DNA from: Lachnospiraceae bacterium UBA7179
Lineage (GTDB): Bacteria > Bacillota > Clostridia > Lachnospirales > Lachnospiraceae
DNA length: 64,000 nucleotides
Direction: 5' to 3'
Assembly: GCA_002491195.1 (NCBI GenBank)
Contig: DKVL01000052.1
Location: 40,081-104,080 of the forward strand
Below are positions 51,199-59,946 of this stretch, in pieces (the stretch's first letter is position 1; every line of letters begins with the position of its first letter). A program made the translations under genes and the position numbers. The notes beneath the pieces are model-generated. The model was not told the origin of the DNA. It worked only from the letters and a program-made list of their open reading frames with translations, and did not search any database.

Positions 51199-52206
51199 AT
51201 GCAGTTTTCGTGGCTGGAAGGTGTCAGCAAAAAATGGAAAGACATTCTTGTGATTGGCAGAACGATTGAGCGTGACGGAAAGAAATATCATATCATCGGG
51301 ATGACGATGGAAGAGGAGGCGCGGCTTTATATCATAGAGCCATATGAAGAAGAAAAAAGACGCAATCCGAAAAAGAAGCACACACAGCGTATGACCTTAA
51401 AAGAGCAGGAAACGAGAAGCTTCAGTTATCTGCACTGTCGGGAATTTCGGATTGGAAATAGAAAACTGTGTACGCAGGGCGGGTGCGGCGGTCCTCTGAT
51501 GAATGAAAATTATGAGGAAATCAAGCTGTTTCTTGACATGATGGATGCGGGATGGAAAGTTCCGGAGTGGCTTAAGGATGAAGATTGGAACAGGCTTTAT
51601 CTGGTCACTTTAAGAATTGCGAATCTGAAGCGCCTTCCCAAATATACTTCAGATATGCCTATTATGATAAAACATGATTTTGGTTATGAGAAACATGTGC
51701 TGCATAGGGCAAAATCCATTGTATTAGAAGTAGGGAAACCCATTTCATTCCAATTTACAGCGCATGATGGTGAAAAAGTGCAGTGCCATATCAATCATGT
51801 CATGCTGATCGATGTATGGGAGGATGCAAAAAAGCAGTTTAGCGATGTGAAATATCGGGAGCGTTTTACGGAGGAGCAGCTTCAAGAGATCGAAAGTCAT
51901 TACTATGATGCGCTCAGGCAGAACTGTCCCAAGGGAATGTGCTATATTGGTATTGAATATGAATGCAGCAGGGATATCATCCTGCAATTTTATTCGAAAA
52001 AATTTTTAGATTCCTATCCGGAGACTCACAGCGGGAGTGCTTCTTTTCTTATGATGCGGTTAAAACCGGATCATAAGACAGGGACACATGGTCTCCCGCT
52101 GAAAGGATATGCGGTTGATACGCCGTTTTCGCCCGATACATTGACTGTGCCGGTAGAGCTGCTTTTCTATATGGAAAAAACAGAGGCATGGGAAGAACAG
52201 GTATGA
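51199..52206 (+). CDS. Hypothetical protein
   Basis: 335 residues from ATG 51199 (AAAGGG 8 nt upstream; GTG 51190 overlaps this site). Soluble, mixed alpha/beta, with an early beta region (ILVIGRTIERDGKKYHIIGM), a basic turn (RRNPKKKH), GNRKLCTQGGCGGPL, and a later DVWEDAKKQFSDVKYRERF. No family recognised. It lies 24 bp after the DUF2156-GNAT gene and its stop overlaps the first possible start of the next gene, so the three may be one transcript. Confidence 0.7.
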   Translation: MQFSWLEGVSKKWKDILVIGRTIERDGKKYHIIGMTMEEEARLYIIEPYEEEKRRNPKKKHTQRMTLKEQETRSFSYLHCREFRIGNRKLCTQGGCGGPLMNENYEEIKLFLDMMDAGWKVPEWLKDEDWNRLYLVTLRIANLKRLPKYTSDMPIMIKHDFGYEKHVLHRAKSIVLEVGKPISFQFTAHDGEKVQCHINHVMLIDVWEDAKKQFSDVKYRERFTEEQLQEIESHYYDALRQNCPKGMCYIGIEYECSRDIILQFYSKKFLDSYPETHSGSASFLMMRLKPDHKTGTHGLPLKGYAVDTPFSPDTLTVPVELLFYMEKTEAWEEQV

Positions 52207-52253
52207 TTACATCAATTTTTAAATTTATTTGGCTTAGAGAGGAAAAGGAATTC

Positions 52254-52565
52254 ATGTGGAATGAAAAACATCAGGGAATAGCTAAAATTGAAAAATTTGT
52301 AGGAGAATATAATATTTGGGAATTGAATATAATTCCATGTGCAAAATTTAAAATTAAAATATATGAAAGTTTAGATCATACATACAGTGGATATACCAAC
52401 CTACATATTGTTGATGAATTAGGGGATTTTTATGGAGCAGTAGGATTTGGAAAAACAGAAGAAGCAGCCTTGGAGGATACAATTGCACAGTTTTTTAAAT
52501 TAACAGCAAGAAAGGATATATGGGAAGAACAAGATTTTCGGTATGCAGATCCTTTTGATTATTAA
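52254..52565 (+). CDS. Small hypothetical protein, AT-rich
   Basis: 103 residues from ATG 52254, where GAGAGGAAAAGGA gives a strong ribosome site. An earlier ATG at 52203 overlaps the previous stop and would add 17 residues. The sequence is an alternating strand/helix pattern (NIWELNIIPCAKFKIKIYES, GDFYGAVGFGKTEEAALEDT). The DNA is clearly richer in A+T than its neighbours, a sign of separate origin. No family recognised. It ends about 100 bp before the T-box promoter. Confidence 0.6.
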   Translation: MWNEKHQGIAKIEKFVGEYNIWELNIIPCAKFKIKIYESLDHTYSGYTNLHIVDELGDFYGAVGFGKTEEAALEDTIAQFFKLTARKDIWEEQDFRYADPFDY

Positions 52566-52668
52566 AATGATTTTTTTGACCAATACTGAGAGATGTCACT
52601 TAATCTGTTGAAAAAACCTTATGGTTGCGATGATAAAAAAATCAATTAAAATGATTAATTTTAATGGG

Positions 52669-52697
52669 TTGCAATATACCTCGAATCATGTTACTAT
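52669..52697 (+). promoter_or_regulatory. Promoter of the T-box leader
   Basis: TTGCAA (52669-52674), 17 nt, TACTAT (52692-52697). The start of transcription should be near 52704. Confidence 0.7.
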
Positions 52698-52703
52698 AGG
52701 ATT

Positions 52704-53040
52704 GTGAATGAAAAATAACAATGGCAATGAAGAGAAGTAGTAGCAATACAGAACATTTCAGAGAACTGTCGTTTGGTGTGAGGCAGTATGGGAAGTATGG
52801 CGAACTCGTCTTGGAGCTGTGTGTCTGAACCGGAAGTACAGATAAGGCTGTACGGATCAGTAGGACACAACGGATCCCCACCGTTATCAGGGAAAGGCAT
52901 GATAGTGCTGATGAGTGCATGTTCTTGTACGAATGGATATAAGAACATGAAGTAGAGTGGTACCGCGAAGGAGGATTGGAGTCTTTCGTCTCTACAGCAG
53001 AAATGTTGTGGAGACGGAGGATTTTTTTGTTGGACAGTTT
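52704..53040 (+). promoter_or_regulatory. T-box leader, leucine-specific
   Basis: Stem I shows the kink-turn start (ATGAAGAGAAGTAGTA) and the distal interdigitating pair (AGAGAACTG and GGTGTGAGGCAG). The specifier loop holds GAACTCGTC with CTC (52805-52807), a Leu codon. The conserved T-box AGAGTGGTACCGCG is at 52954-52967. A terminator follows: CGTCTCTACA pairs with TGTGGAGACG, extended by G-T pairs, and ends in T7 (52982-53028). Uncharged tRNA-Leu should favour the antiterminator and allow reading of leuA. Confidence 0.93.
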
Positions 53041-53104
53041 GGTGTGTTTGGAGGATGCCATTGGAGAACGGGATTGGTAAAATGAAAAATGGAGGATATA
53101 AGAC

Positions 53105-55105
53105 ATGAAAAATGCAGGTAAGTATGAAAAATCATATTTTTTACCGCCAGTCTGTACCTATGACTGGGTGAAGAAGGATGCGATCACAGCACCGCCAATT
53201 TGGTGCTCTGTCGATCTGCGGGATGGCAATCAGGCGTTGATCGAGCCTATGAGCCTGGAGGAAAAATTACAGTTTTTTGAGATGCTGGTGGATATCGGCT
53301 TTAAGGAGATTGAGGTCGGATTCCCGGCAGCTTCGGAGACAGAGTACGAGTTTATGCGTGCTTTGATCGAGCGGAACATGATACCTGACGATGTGACCGT
53401 ACAGGTGCTTACACAGGCAAGAGAGCACATTATCAAGAAAACTTTTGAGGCAGTGAAGGGCGCCCCGCACGCTGTTGTCCATCTCTACAACTCAACTTCG
53501 GTCGCACAGCGTGAACAGGTTTTTAAGAAGAGTAAGGAAGAGATCAAGAAGATTGCGACGGATGGTGCAGAGCTGTTGAAAAAACTTGCATCGGAGACGG
53601 ATGGAAACTTTTCCTTTGAGTACAGTCCGGAGAGCTTCCATGGAACAGAAGTTGACTACGCGGTCGAGGTATGCAATGCAGTGCTTGATATCTGGCAGCC
53701 AACACCCGATAAAAAGGCGATCATCAATATTCCGACAACGGTTGAGAATGCCATGCCGCATGTGTTTGCCACACAGGTGGAATATATTCATAAGAACCTC
53801 AAATACAGGGATGCAGTGGTGCTTTCCGTACACCCGCACAATGACCGCGGCTGTGGTGTATGCGATGCGGAGTTCAGTGTCCTTGCAGGCGCGGATCGCG
53901 TGGAAGGAACGCTTTTTGGAAACGGTGAGCGGACGGGAAATGTTGACCTGATCACAGTGGCAATGAACATGTTTTCCCATGGAGTTGATCCAAAACTTGA
54001 CTTCTCCAATATGCCTGAGATTCGGGAGAAATATGAGCTTTTCACGCGTATGAGAGTACATGAGAGACAGCCGTACTCAGGAGATCTTGTATTTACGGCT
54101 TTCTCTGGTTCCCATCAGGATGCGATCGCCAAAGGAATGCAGTGGCGCGAGGAGAAACAGACAGATAAGTGGACAGTGCCATATCTGCCAGTTGATCCGA
54201 AAGATGTGGGTAGAAACTATGACGCCGATGTGATCCGTATCAACAGCCAGTCGGGAAAGGGTGGAGTGAACTATATCCTGAAACAGAACTATGGCATATC
54301 TCTGCCGTACGCTATGCGCGAGGAGGTGGGATATCTCGTAAAAGATGTGTCTGATCAGGAGCATAAAGTGCTCTCGCCACAGTGGGTTTATGACATTTTC
54401 TGTGAAAACTATGTGGACAACACACCATTGTTCCAGATCAATGAGTGTCATTTCAAACAGGTGGATGGCATTATGGCGGAGGCAGTGATCACCTGTGGTG
54501 ACAAGAAGACGACTGTGGACGCAAACGGAAACGGGCGCCTTGATGCAGTGAGCAACACGATCAAGCAGTATTTTGGTATCAGTTACCAGTTGTCCGACTA
54601 TGAGGAGCATGCACTTACAAAGGGTTCCTCGTCAAAGGCGATCGCTTATGTGAGTGTCACCTGCAACGGCGAGAAATTCTGGGGTGTGGGCATGGACGAT
54701 GACATTATCAAGGCCTCGATCCATGCACTCTGTGTCAGCGTCAACAAGCTTCCGCAGATTCAGGAGAATGAGGCGTGTCAGGATGAACGCATGATGGAGA
54801 TTATGAATTATATTCAGGCAAATTATCAGGCGACTGCACTCAGCGATGTTGCGGAGCACTTTCATCTGTCAGAGCCTTATCTGAGCAAGTATATTCATGA
54901 GAAATCAGGAAAGACCTTTGGGGATATTTTGATCAACATACGTTTGAAGAAGGCAAAGACCCTGCTTCGGAACGGAAATATGACTGTTGAGAACGTGGCA
55001 ATGGCAGTTGGATATCCAAATGTAGAGCATTTTAACCGCATTTTCAAGAAGAAAATGGGCATGACGCCAGTGCAGTACAGAAAAAGTGGCAGCAGCAATC
55101 AATAA
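53105..55105 (+). CDS. leuA: 2-Isopropylmalate synthase fused to an AraC-type DNA-binding domain
   Basis: 666 residues. Residues about 1-390 are the LeuA catalytic barrel, with DLRDGNQAL, the metal-binding HPHNDRGCGVCDAE and GTLFGNGERTGNVD; 440-550 are the LeuA allosteric domain (VDANGNGRLDAV, KAIAYVSVTCNGEKFWGVG). From about 559 the frame continues with no stop into a complete AraC/XylS domain with two helix-turn-helix units (ATALSDVAEHFHLSEPYLSKY and NVAMAVGYPNVEHFNRIFKKKMG). The enzyme condenses 2-ketoisovalerate and acetyl-CoA in leucine synthesis. The DNA-binding end is unusual; a leucine-sensing regulator is a possible role. It is preceded by a Leu T-box. GGAGG lies 9 nt before the ATG. 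Confidence 0.94.
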   Translation: MKNAGKYEKSYFLPPVCTYDWVKKDAITAPPIWCSVDLRDGNQALIEPMSLEEKLQFFEMLVDIGFKEIEVGFPAASETEYEFMRALIERNMIPDDVTVQVLTQAREHIIKKTFEAVKGAPHAVVHLYNSTSVAQREQVFKKSKEEIKKIATDGAELLKKLASETDGNFSFEYSPESFHGTEVDYAVEVCNAVLDIWQPTPDKKAIINIPTTVENAMPHVFATQVEYIHKNLKYRDAVVLSVHPHNDRGCGVCDAEFSVLAGADRVEGTLFGNGERTGNVDLITVAMNMFSHGVDPKLDFSNMPEIREKYELFTRMRVHERQPYSGDLVFTAFSGSHQDAIAKGMQWREEKQTDKWTVPYLPVDPKDVGRNYDADVIRINSQSGKGGVNYILKQNYGISLPYAMREEVGYLVKDVSDQEHKVLSPQWVYDIFCENYVDNTPLFQINECHFKQVDGIMAEAVITCGDKKTTVDANGNGRLDAVSNTIKQYFGISYQLSDYEEHALTKGSSSKAIAYVSVTCNGEKFWGVGMDDDIIKASIHALCVSVNKLPQIQENEACQDERMMEIMNYIQANYQATALSDVAEHFHLSEPYLSKYIHEKSGKTFGDILINIRLKKAKTLLRNGNMTVENVAMAVGYPNVEHFNRIFKKKMGMTPVQYRKSGSSNQ

Positions 55106-55158
55106 TAGAATGATCTATAACAGAGTGGATCGTAACACGATTACGGCAATGGAGACAG

Positions 55159-55989
55159 ATGAGAGAAGAAATTAGAACTATACTGGCACAATATGCTGAT
55201 GAGAAATACAGGGATTTTTCGGCAGGTCTCATTCCTGGGGCGAAGCCCCTTCTGGGAGTGAGACTGCCGCAGCTGCGGCGGATTGCCAAAAGTATTGTCA
55301 ATGATAAGGAAAACAAGATCAAGTGGCGGGATGAAATAGCAAGTTATGATGGAGCCTATGCGGACATTTATTTTGAAGAGACGATGCTCCGCGGAATGAT
55401 GATCGGGTATGGGACAGCAAAAAAAGGAATTTCTTGTGAGGAAGGACTTGTGTGCTTCAAGTCATTTGTTCCATATATTGATAACTGGTCGGTATGTGAT
55501 AGTTTTTGCAATTCCTTCACTTTTGCAAACAGGTATCGGGATGAAGTGTGGGAGTTTATGCAGCCTTACCTGTATTCGGAGCAGGAGTATGAGGTCAGGG
55601 TGGCACTGATCCTGCTTCTGAGCCAGTACCTTAAATACGATATCAATCACAAGAAAATCGCAAGAAACAGAAAGGTCAGCATGGCTGACATCAGCAACAG
55701 TTTCCTGAATCAGGAGCGTTCTGTCAGTACGAAGGAACAGTATCCATATCTGGAAAGGATACTTGCCACATTGGACAGGGAGTTTTGTCAGGGCTATTAT
55801 GCGCAGATGGCGGCAGCATGGCTTATGGCAGAGACATTTGTATGTTTTCCATATGAAAGCACGCAGATGCTATCGAAAGAATGTCATATGGATGCATGGA
55901 CATATAATAAGGCGCTGCAGAAAATACGGGAATCCCTGAATCCGGATCCAGAGGTGAAGGAATATGTAAAAAGCCTGAAAATGAGATGA
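55159..55989 (+). CDS. AlkD-like DNA alkylation repair protein
   Basis: 276 residues, made of HEAT-like helical repeats. AlkD glycosylases remove alkylated bases (3-methyladenine, 7-methylguanine) by wrapping DNA in such repeats. Matches to the family: KYRDFSAGLIPGAKPLLGVR, then FVPYIDNWSVCDSFC (the Trp-Asp region), and EYEVRVALILLLSQYL. The GGAGA site lies 8 nt upstream. It is probably monocistronic and may be read through from leuA; no terminator is visible between them. Confidence 0.88.
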   Translation: MREEIRTILAQYADEKYRDFSAGLIPGAKPLLGVRLPQLRRIAKSIVNDKENKIKWRDEIASYDGAYADIYFEETMLRGMMIGYGTAKKGISCEEGLVCFKSFVPYIDNWSVCDSFCNSFTFANRYRDEVWEFMQPYLYSEQEYEVRVALILLLSQYLKYDINHKKIARNRKVSMADISNSFLNQERSVSTKEQYPYLERILATLDREFCQGYYAQMAAAWLMAETFVCFPYESTQMLSKECHMDAWTYNKALQKIRESLNPDPEVKEYVKSLKMR

Positions 55990-56070
55990 CAAATCATTGA
56001 TTTCGTGGTAAAATTTGAAAGGATACACAGGCGGTGAAAACTTGTCGAAGGGTAATTGGGGAGGAACTAT

Positions 56071-56436
56071 ATGAGTGGATTTAAAGAAAGTCTGTATGAA
56101 AAGAAGAGTTTTATTTATCAGATCAGGGAGGACTACTATGCAATCGGAGCGAACACGTTTGCGAAGGTGACAGATTCTCCTGAGGTGGATAACATAGAAC
56201 TTTTGCAGAATGCCCTGAAAAAAGGTAATGACAGACAAATTTCAAAATACCTCGAAAAGATCGTACGCAGTGCCAATTTTTACCGTGTGGACGCAAAAGA
56301 ACACTATAAACTTCAAGATAAACTTTTTAAGTTTATCGATCAGCTGGAGACGAGCGATAGCGCGGCTTTCCGTGCCCTTCAGGAGCAGGTGGTTCAGTTT
56401 GATGCGCTGTGTGAAAAATATCAGCAGCAAGTGTGA
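56071..56436 (+). CDS. Small helical hypothetical protein
   Basis: 121 residues from ATG 56071 (GGGGAGG 6 nt upstream; TTG 56056 overlaps that site). Mostly helical, with FKESLYEKKSFIYQIREDYY and KYLEKIVRSANFYRVDAKEH. No TM segment or motif that I recognise. It stands alone between the AlkD-like gene and tRNA-Arg. Confidence 0.65.
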   Translation: MSGFKESLYEKKSFIYQIREDYYAIGANTFAKVTDSPEVDNIELLQNALKKGNDRQISKYLEKIVRSANFYRVDAKEHYKLQDKLFKFIDQLETSDSAAFRALQEQVVQFDALCEKYQQQV

Positions 56437-56483
56437 AAAGTGACAAAAATATTAATATAGTACAATCAAATTGATTTCTCTTG

Positions 56484-56512
56484 TAGACAAATGAAAATAA
56501 TTGTGTTATGAT
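56484..56512 (+). promoter_or_regulatory. Promoter of tRNA-Arg
   Basis: TAGACA (56484-56489), 17 nt, TATGAT (56507-56512), 26 bp upstream of the mature tRNA. Confidence 0.7.
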
Positions 56513-56538
56513 TACAGACGTGATGAAAATCACATTCA

Positions 56539-56610
56539 GCACCCGTAGTCTAATGGATAGAACGAAGGCCTCCGACGCCTTTAATGCAGGTTCGATTCCT
56601 GTCGGGTGCA
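56539..56610 (+). tRNA. tRNA-Arg, anticodon CCG
   Basis: 72 nt cloverleaf. The acceptor stem GCACCCG pairs with CGGGTGC and A is the discriminator. The anticodon stem AAGGC/GCCTT carries the loop CTCCGAC with anticodon CCG, which reads the rare Arg codon CGG. The T arm is CAGGTTCGATTCCTG. CCA is not encoded. Confidence 0.95.
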
Positions 56611-56650
56611 TTTTCAGCAATGGGTTTGGCAGTGATGAATAGGAGCAGAG

Positions 56651-58075
56651 ATGGATAACAAGAAGAAAAAAAAGAAAAACAAGCAGAAAAGTAATCCTAA
56701 TACAACTAAGAACACAGAAGTGCTAAATGCAGAGAAGGAAAAGGTTGAACCTGTGGAAATTGCCTCGAACGATACAGAAGATGCAGAGGAAAATGTGCAG
56801 AGCAAAACGGTAGAAGGGCAGCAGGAAAATGGAGAGTCAGAAGTCAGGAAAGCTGGTGACCAGTCCAGTATAGATTTTTCATCGGAACATATGAAGGAAA
56901 CTGTTATGAACGCCGCAAAGATTTTATTACCTATTGCGGCGTGTGCGATTGTCATAGCTGTAATTATTTCCTTTGTAGATTCACGAAAGAGTCAGACGGT
57001 AGATAATCAATCCCTAAATACAGCAAACAGTGCCGGATCAGATGGTATCGTTACATTGAGTGACGAGCCGTTGGCGAAGAATGCTTATGCCAATGTGAAT
57101 GAATTGATGCAGTCTTTCTGCACCGCTATGGCAGACGGCGACATGGATACTGTTAAGGCGATTAAGGATTACAACTCGGATAAGGAAATCATTACATACC
57201 AGGAAAAAAGCGAATTTATAGAAAGGTACGACAATATCAATTGTTATACCAAGCCAGGAATAGAAGATAATACCTATTTTGTATATGTGACATATGATGT
57301 TAAGTTCAAGGATATCGAGACAACGGCGCCTGGATTAAATGCTTTTTATGTCTATACATCGGAGGATGGAAGTCTTAAGATTGACGGCGATACAGAGGAA
57401 AACATTAAAGCGGCATTTAAACTTGTCACCAATCAGGATGATGTTGTTGATCTGTACAATAAGATTAATGTCAGCTATACAGAAGCAATTGCGTCAGATG
57501 AGGCACTCAATCAATTCATGGAAGAACTTCCGGTAACGATCAGAACATCCGTTGGCGTTGCTCTGGCACAGCTGGAGATGCAGAATGAGAGCGGGGAAGC
57601 AGCACAGACGGAAACAGATTCAACACAGCAGTCTGAAACACAGGATGGAAGCGAGGAACTGCCTCAAAATCAGGTCGTGAATCAGATCGTCAGGACAACA
57701 GATACCGTCAATGTGCGTTCTTCTGACAGTGAGGAAGCGGACAAGATCGGGAAGGCACAGGCAGGGACAGAACTGAAACGGATCGAAGACAGGGTTAATG
57801 GATGGAGTAAAGTCATTTTTGAAGACAAGGAAGCCTATATCAAGAGTGACTATCTTGAAGTTGTGACAACTGAGGCGGTATCAGAGCCGGTGGGAATCAC
57901 AATCACAGCTAAAACCAATGTAAATGTGCGAAATCAGGCGAGCCAGGAATCAGAGAAAATTGGTTCTGCGCAGGCGGGAACTTCCTACAATCTGCTGGAA
58001 GATCAAGGAGAATGGTACAAGATTGATTATAACGGGACAACAGGTTTCGTCAAGGCAGAATTTTTTGTGAAATAA
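56651..58075 (+). CDS. Membrane-anchored protein with two SH3b domains
   Basis: 474 residues. A very basic start (DNKKKKKKNKQKSN), an acidic cytosolic stretch, a TM helix at about 95-115 (ILLPIAACAIVIAVIISF), then an extracytoplasmic alpha/beta domain (about 145-290) like those in Lachnospiraceae tail-anchored proteins. Two bacterial SH3 domains follow: VNVRSSDSEEADKIGKAQAG (about 354-408) and VNVRNQASQESEKIGSAQAG (about 423-474), each ending in a TGFVKAEFF-type strand. SH3b domains bind peptidoglycan peptides. A role at the wall is likely; the exact function is unknown. Confidence 0.88.
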   Translation: MDNKKKKKKNKQKSNPNTTKNTEVLNAEKEKVEPVEIASNDTEDAEENVQSKTVEGQQENGESEVRKAGDQSSIDFSSEHMKETVMNAAKILLPIAACAIVIAVIISFVDSRKSQTVDNQSLNTANSAGSDGIVTLSDEPLAKNAYANVNELMQSFCTAMADGDMDTVKAIKDYNSDKEIITYQEKSEFIERYDNINCYTKPGIEDNTYFVYVTYDVKFKDIETTAPGLNAFYVYTSEDGSLKIDGDTEENIKAAFKLVTNQDDVVDLYNKINVSYTEAIASDEALNQFMEELPVTIRTSVGVALAQLEMQNESGEAAQTETDSTQQSETQDGSEELPQNQVVNQIVRTTDTVNVRSSDSEEADKIGKAQAGTELKRIEDRVNGWSKVIFEDKEAYIKSDYLEVVTTEAVSEPVGITITAKTNVNVRNQASQESEKIGSAQAGTSYNLLEDQGEWYKIDYNGTTGFVKAEFFVK

Positions 58076-58088
58076 TTGTTTGATAGTC

Positions 58089-58118
58089 TTGAAAATAGAT
58101 CTATATATCGTCTATAAT
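58089..58118 (+). promoter_or_regulatory. Promoter of the oxidoreductase gene
   Basis: TTGAAA (58089-58094), 18 nt, TATAAT (58113-58118). Confidence 0.72.
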
Positions 58119-58140
58119 AGAATAGTGAAATAAATGCAAA

Positions 58141-58175
58141 CCCATGTAGTATTTCTGCTGCATGGGCTTTCATTT
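58141..58175 (+). terminator. Hairpin in the leader of the oxidoreductase gene
   Basis: CCCATGTAG/CTGCATGGG (58141-58149 with 58158-58166, one G-T pair), followed by CTTTCATTT. It can end the SH3b transcript. It also lies about 15 nt after the start expected from 58113-58118, so it may act as an attenuator. Confidence 0.6.
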
Positions 58176-58218
58176 ATTAGCTCCTGATAAGTCTGTTGCG
58201 AAAGGTATGGGATGATAG

Positions 58219-59271
58219 ATGTTTAAACAAAAGCGTATCGGTATCTTGGGAACCGGAAAAATGGCAGAAGTTATGGCAGGCACAATCAAAAAGATGAAAA
58301 GTGTGAAGTGCCACGGTGTAGCATCGCGGAGTGAAGAAAGGGCCCAGGAATTTGCGAGTGAATACAATATTAAGGTAGCATATACCTCTTACGAGGAAAT
58401 GCTGTTGGATGATAAGATTGACTTGATCTATATCGCAACACCCCACTCGGAACACTATGCCAATATGAAGCTTTGTATAGAAAGTGGAAAAAATGTATTG
58501 TGTGAGAAGGCTTTTACAGCAAATGCAAAGCAGGCAGAGGAAATACTGACACTGGCAAAGGAAAAAAATGTATTTGTGGCAGAAGCAATGTGGGTGCGCT
58601 ACATGCCAATGCTCACCACGATCAAGGGAATTCTTAGCTCTGGAATCATAGGGGAACCGACCATGTTGACAGCAAATCTCGGATATGCTATCGCAGATAA
58701 GAAGAGATTGACAGATCCAGAACTTGGGGGCGGGGCATTGCTTGATTTAGGAGTGTATACATTGAATTTTGCTGCCATGATGTTTGGCAAGGAGATCGAG
58801 AAGATGGATTCTGCCTGTGTTCTTACAAATACTGGAGTAGATGCGTCAGAGAGCATTACACTTACATACAAGGATGGAAGGATGGCGGTGCTCAACTGCA
58901 CCATGAATGGGCTGAGTGACAGGAGAGGTGTGATTTATGGTCCAAAAGGATATATTGTGATTGAGAATATCAATAACTTTGCCTCTGCCACAGTGTACGA
59001 TATGAATTATAAAGCAGTGAAATCGGTAAAGGCGCCCAAACAGATCACAGGTTATGAATATGAGATATACTCCTGTATGGAGGCGATCGATAAGGGTGAA
59101 AAAGAGTGCTGGGAGATGCCGCATGCGGAAACTCTGCGCATTATGAGGCAGATGGACGAGCTTCGTGCGCAATGGAGGGTTGTTTTTCCTTTCGAGAGGG
59201 AGGAGGCATGTGAACTTTTGACAGGCGAGGTGGAAGAAACTGTACCAGAGGATATGGATATAGAGGCATAG
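58219..59271 (+). CDS. Gfo/Idh/MocA family oxidoreductase
   Basis: 350 residues. The N-terminal Rossmann domain begins RIGILGTGKMAEVM (NAD(P)-binding GxGxxA type). The catalytic Lys lies in KNVLCEKAFTANAKQAEE (the EKP-type motif, here EKA), and LGGGALLDLGVYTLNF is the C-terminal domain signature. Such enzymes oxidise or reduce sugars, inositols or diols; trans-1,2-dihydrobenzene-1,2-diol dehydrogenase-like members are the closest in layout. Substrate not predictable. The EKP Pro is Ala here. It is a single gene with its own promoter. Confidence 0.9.
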   Translation: MFKQKRIGILGTGKMAEVMAGTIKKMKSVKCHGVASRSEERAQEFASEYNIKVAYTSYEEMLLDDKIDLIYIATPHSEHYANMKLCIESGKNVLCEKAFTANAKQAEEILTLAKEKNVFVAEAMWVRYMPMLTTIKGILSSGIIGEPTMLTANLGYAIADKKRLTDPELGGGALLDLGVYTLNFAAMMFGKEIEKMDSACVLTNTGVDASESITLTYKDGRMAVLNCTMNGLSDRRGVIYGPKGYIVIENINNFASATVYDMNYKAVKSVKAPKQITGYEYEIYSCMEAIDKGEKECWEMPHAETLRIMRQMDELRAQWRVVFPFEREEACELLTGEVEETVPEDMDIEA

Positions 59272-59333
59272 GCTGTTAAAAGATGGCAATACTATAGCTG
59301 TCAATAGATTTCATGATTGATTATGAAAAGGAG

Positions 59334-59468
59334 GTTACAGTTCAGCCCAGGACTTCGCACTGCGCTGCGAAGTCCGTGAGAAAGCGTAGTGGCTGAGATG
59401 CATCAAGCCATCGCGAAGCGATTTTGCATGGCTTGATGCGTTACAGTTCGGCAAGGCTGAACTGTAAC
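59334..59468. repeat. 135-bp palindromic element with nested hairpins
   Basis: Outer arms GTTACAGTTCAGCC (59334-59347) and GGCTGAACTGTAAC (59455-59468) are perfect 14-bp inverted repeats. Inside are GGACTTCGCA/TGCGAAGTCC (59350-59375) and GCATCAAGCCAT/ATGGCTTGATGC (59400-59439). A second copy of the left arm, GTTACAGTTCGGC (59440-59452), can pair with the right arm instead. It lies 14 bp before the next start. It could be a MITE-type repeat or a switching RNA leader. Confidence 0.85.
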
Positions 59469-59482
59469 GAAAGGAGATAGCT

Positions 59483-59914
59483 ATGAAAAAGGATGATCAG
59501 GAGATTTTAAAAGAAGTCCAGAAAAACACTGACATGGCCATCCATGCGATTGATACCCTTTCAGAAAAGGTATGTGATGAAGAATTGCGGGGGGAGCTTT
59601 CCAGGGAGAAACTTTTGTATTCTGTGATACAGAATAAAGCGACAGACAGACTGCAGAGTGAGCGGACAGAAGGATACCACAAAAGTGCTATGCAGGATCT
59701 GATGTTAAAGGGCAGCATTCAGATGAATACACTGACAAACTGCAGTGTCAGCAAGATTGCAGAGATGATGATTCAAGGCAGCAACAGAGGGATTACCAAC
59801 ATGTGGAGATCGATGAATCATCATCAGGATTCGGGAAATACATCGATGGAGGTAGCCAGGGAACTGGTAGAATTCGAGGAGAAATCCATTGTCAGACTGA
59901 AAAAATTTTTATAA
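59483..59914 (+). CDS. Helical hypothetical protein, DUF2383-like length
   Basis: 143 residues, with four predicted helices like a small ferritin-like bundle (EILKEVQKNTDMAIHAIDTL, then REKLLYSVIQNKATDRLQSE, GSIQMNTLTNCSVSKIAEMM and VARELVEFEEKSIVRLKKFL). No metal-binding E..H pattern is convincing. Its ribosome site (AAAGGAG) lies directly after the palindromic element, so translation could be controlled by that fold. No function assigned. Confidence 0.7.
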   Translation: MKKDDQEILKEVQKNTDMAIHAIDTLSEKVCDEELRGELSREKLLYSVIQNKATDRLQSERTEGYHKSAMQDLMLKGSIQMNTLTNCSVSKIAEMMIQGSNRGITNMWRSMNHHQDSGNTSMEVARELVEFEEKSIVRLKKFL

Positions 59915-59946
59915 GGTAGTGTAGCAGTGAAAGAGGATGGAAGAAT

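Noticed and set aside
59334..59468. A tRNA or known riboswitch
   Set aside because: No cloverleaf, T-loop or conserved riboswitch core is visible; the folds are long simple hairpins.
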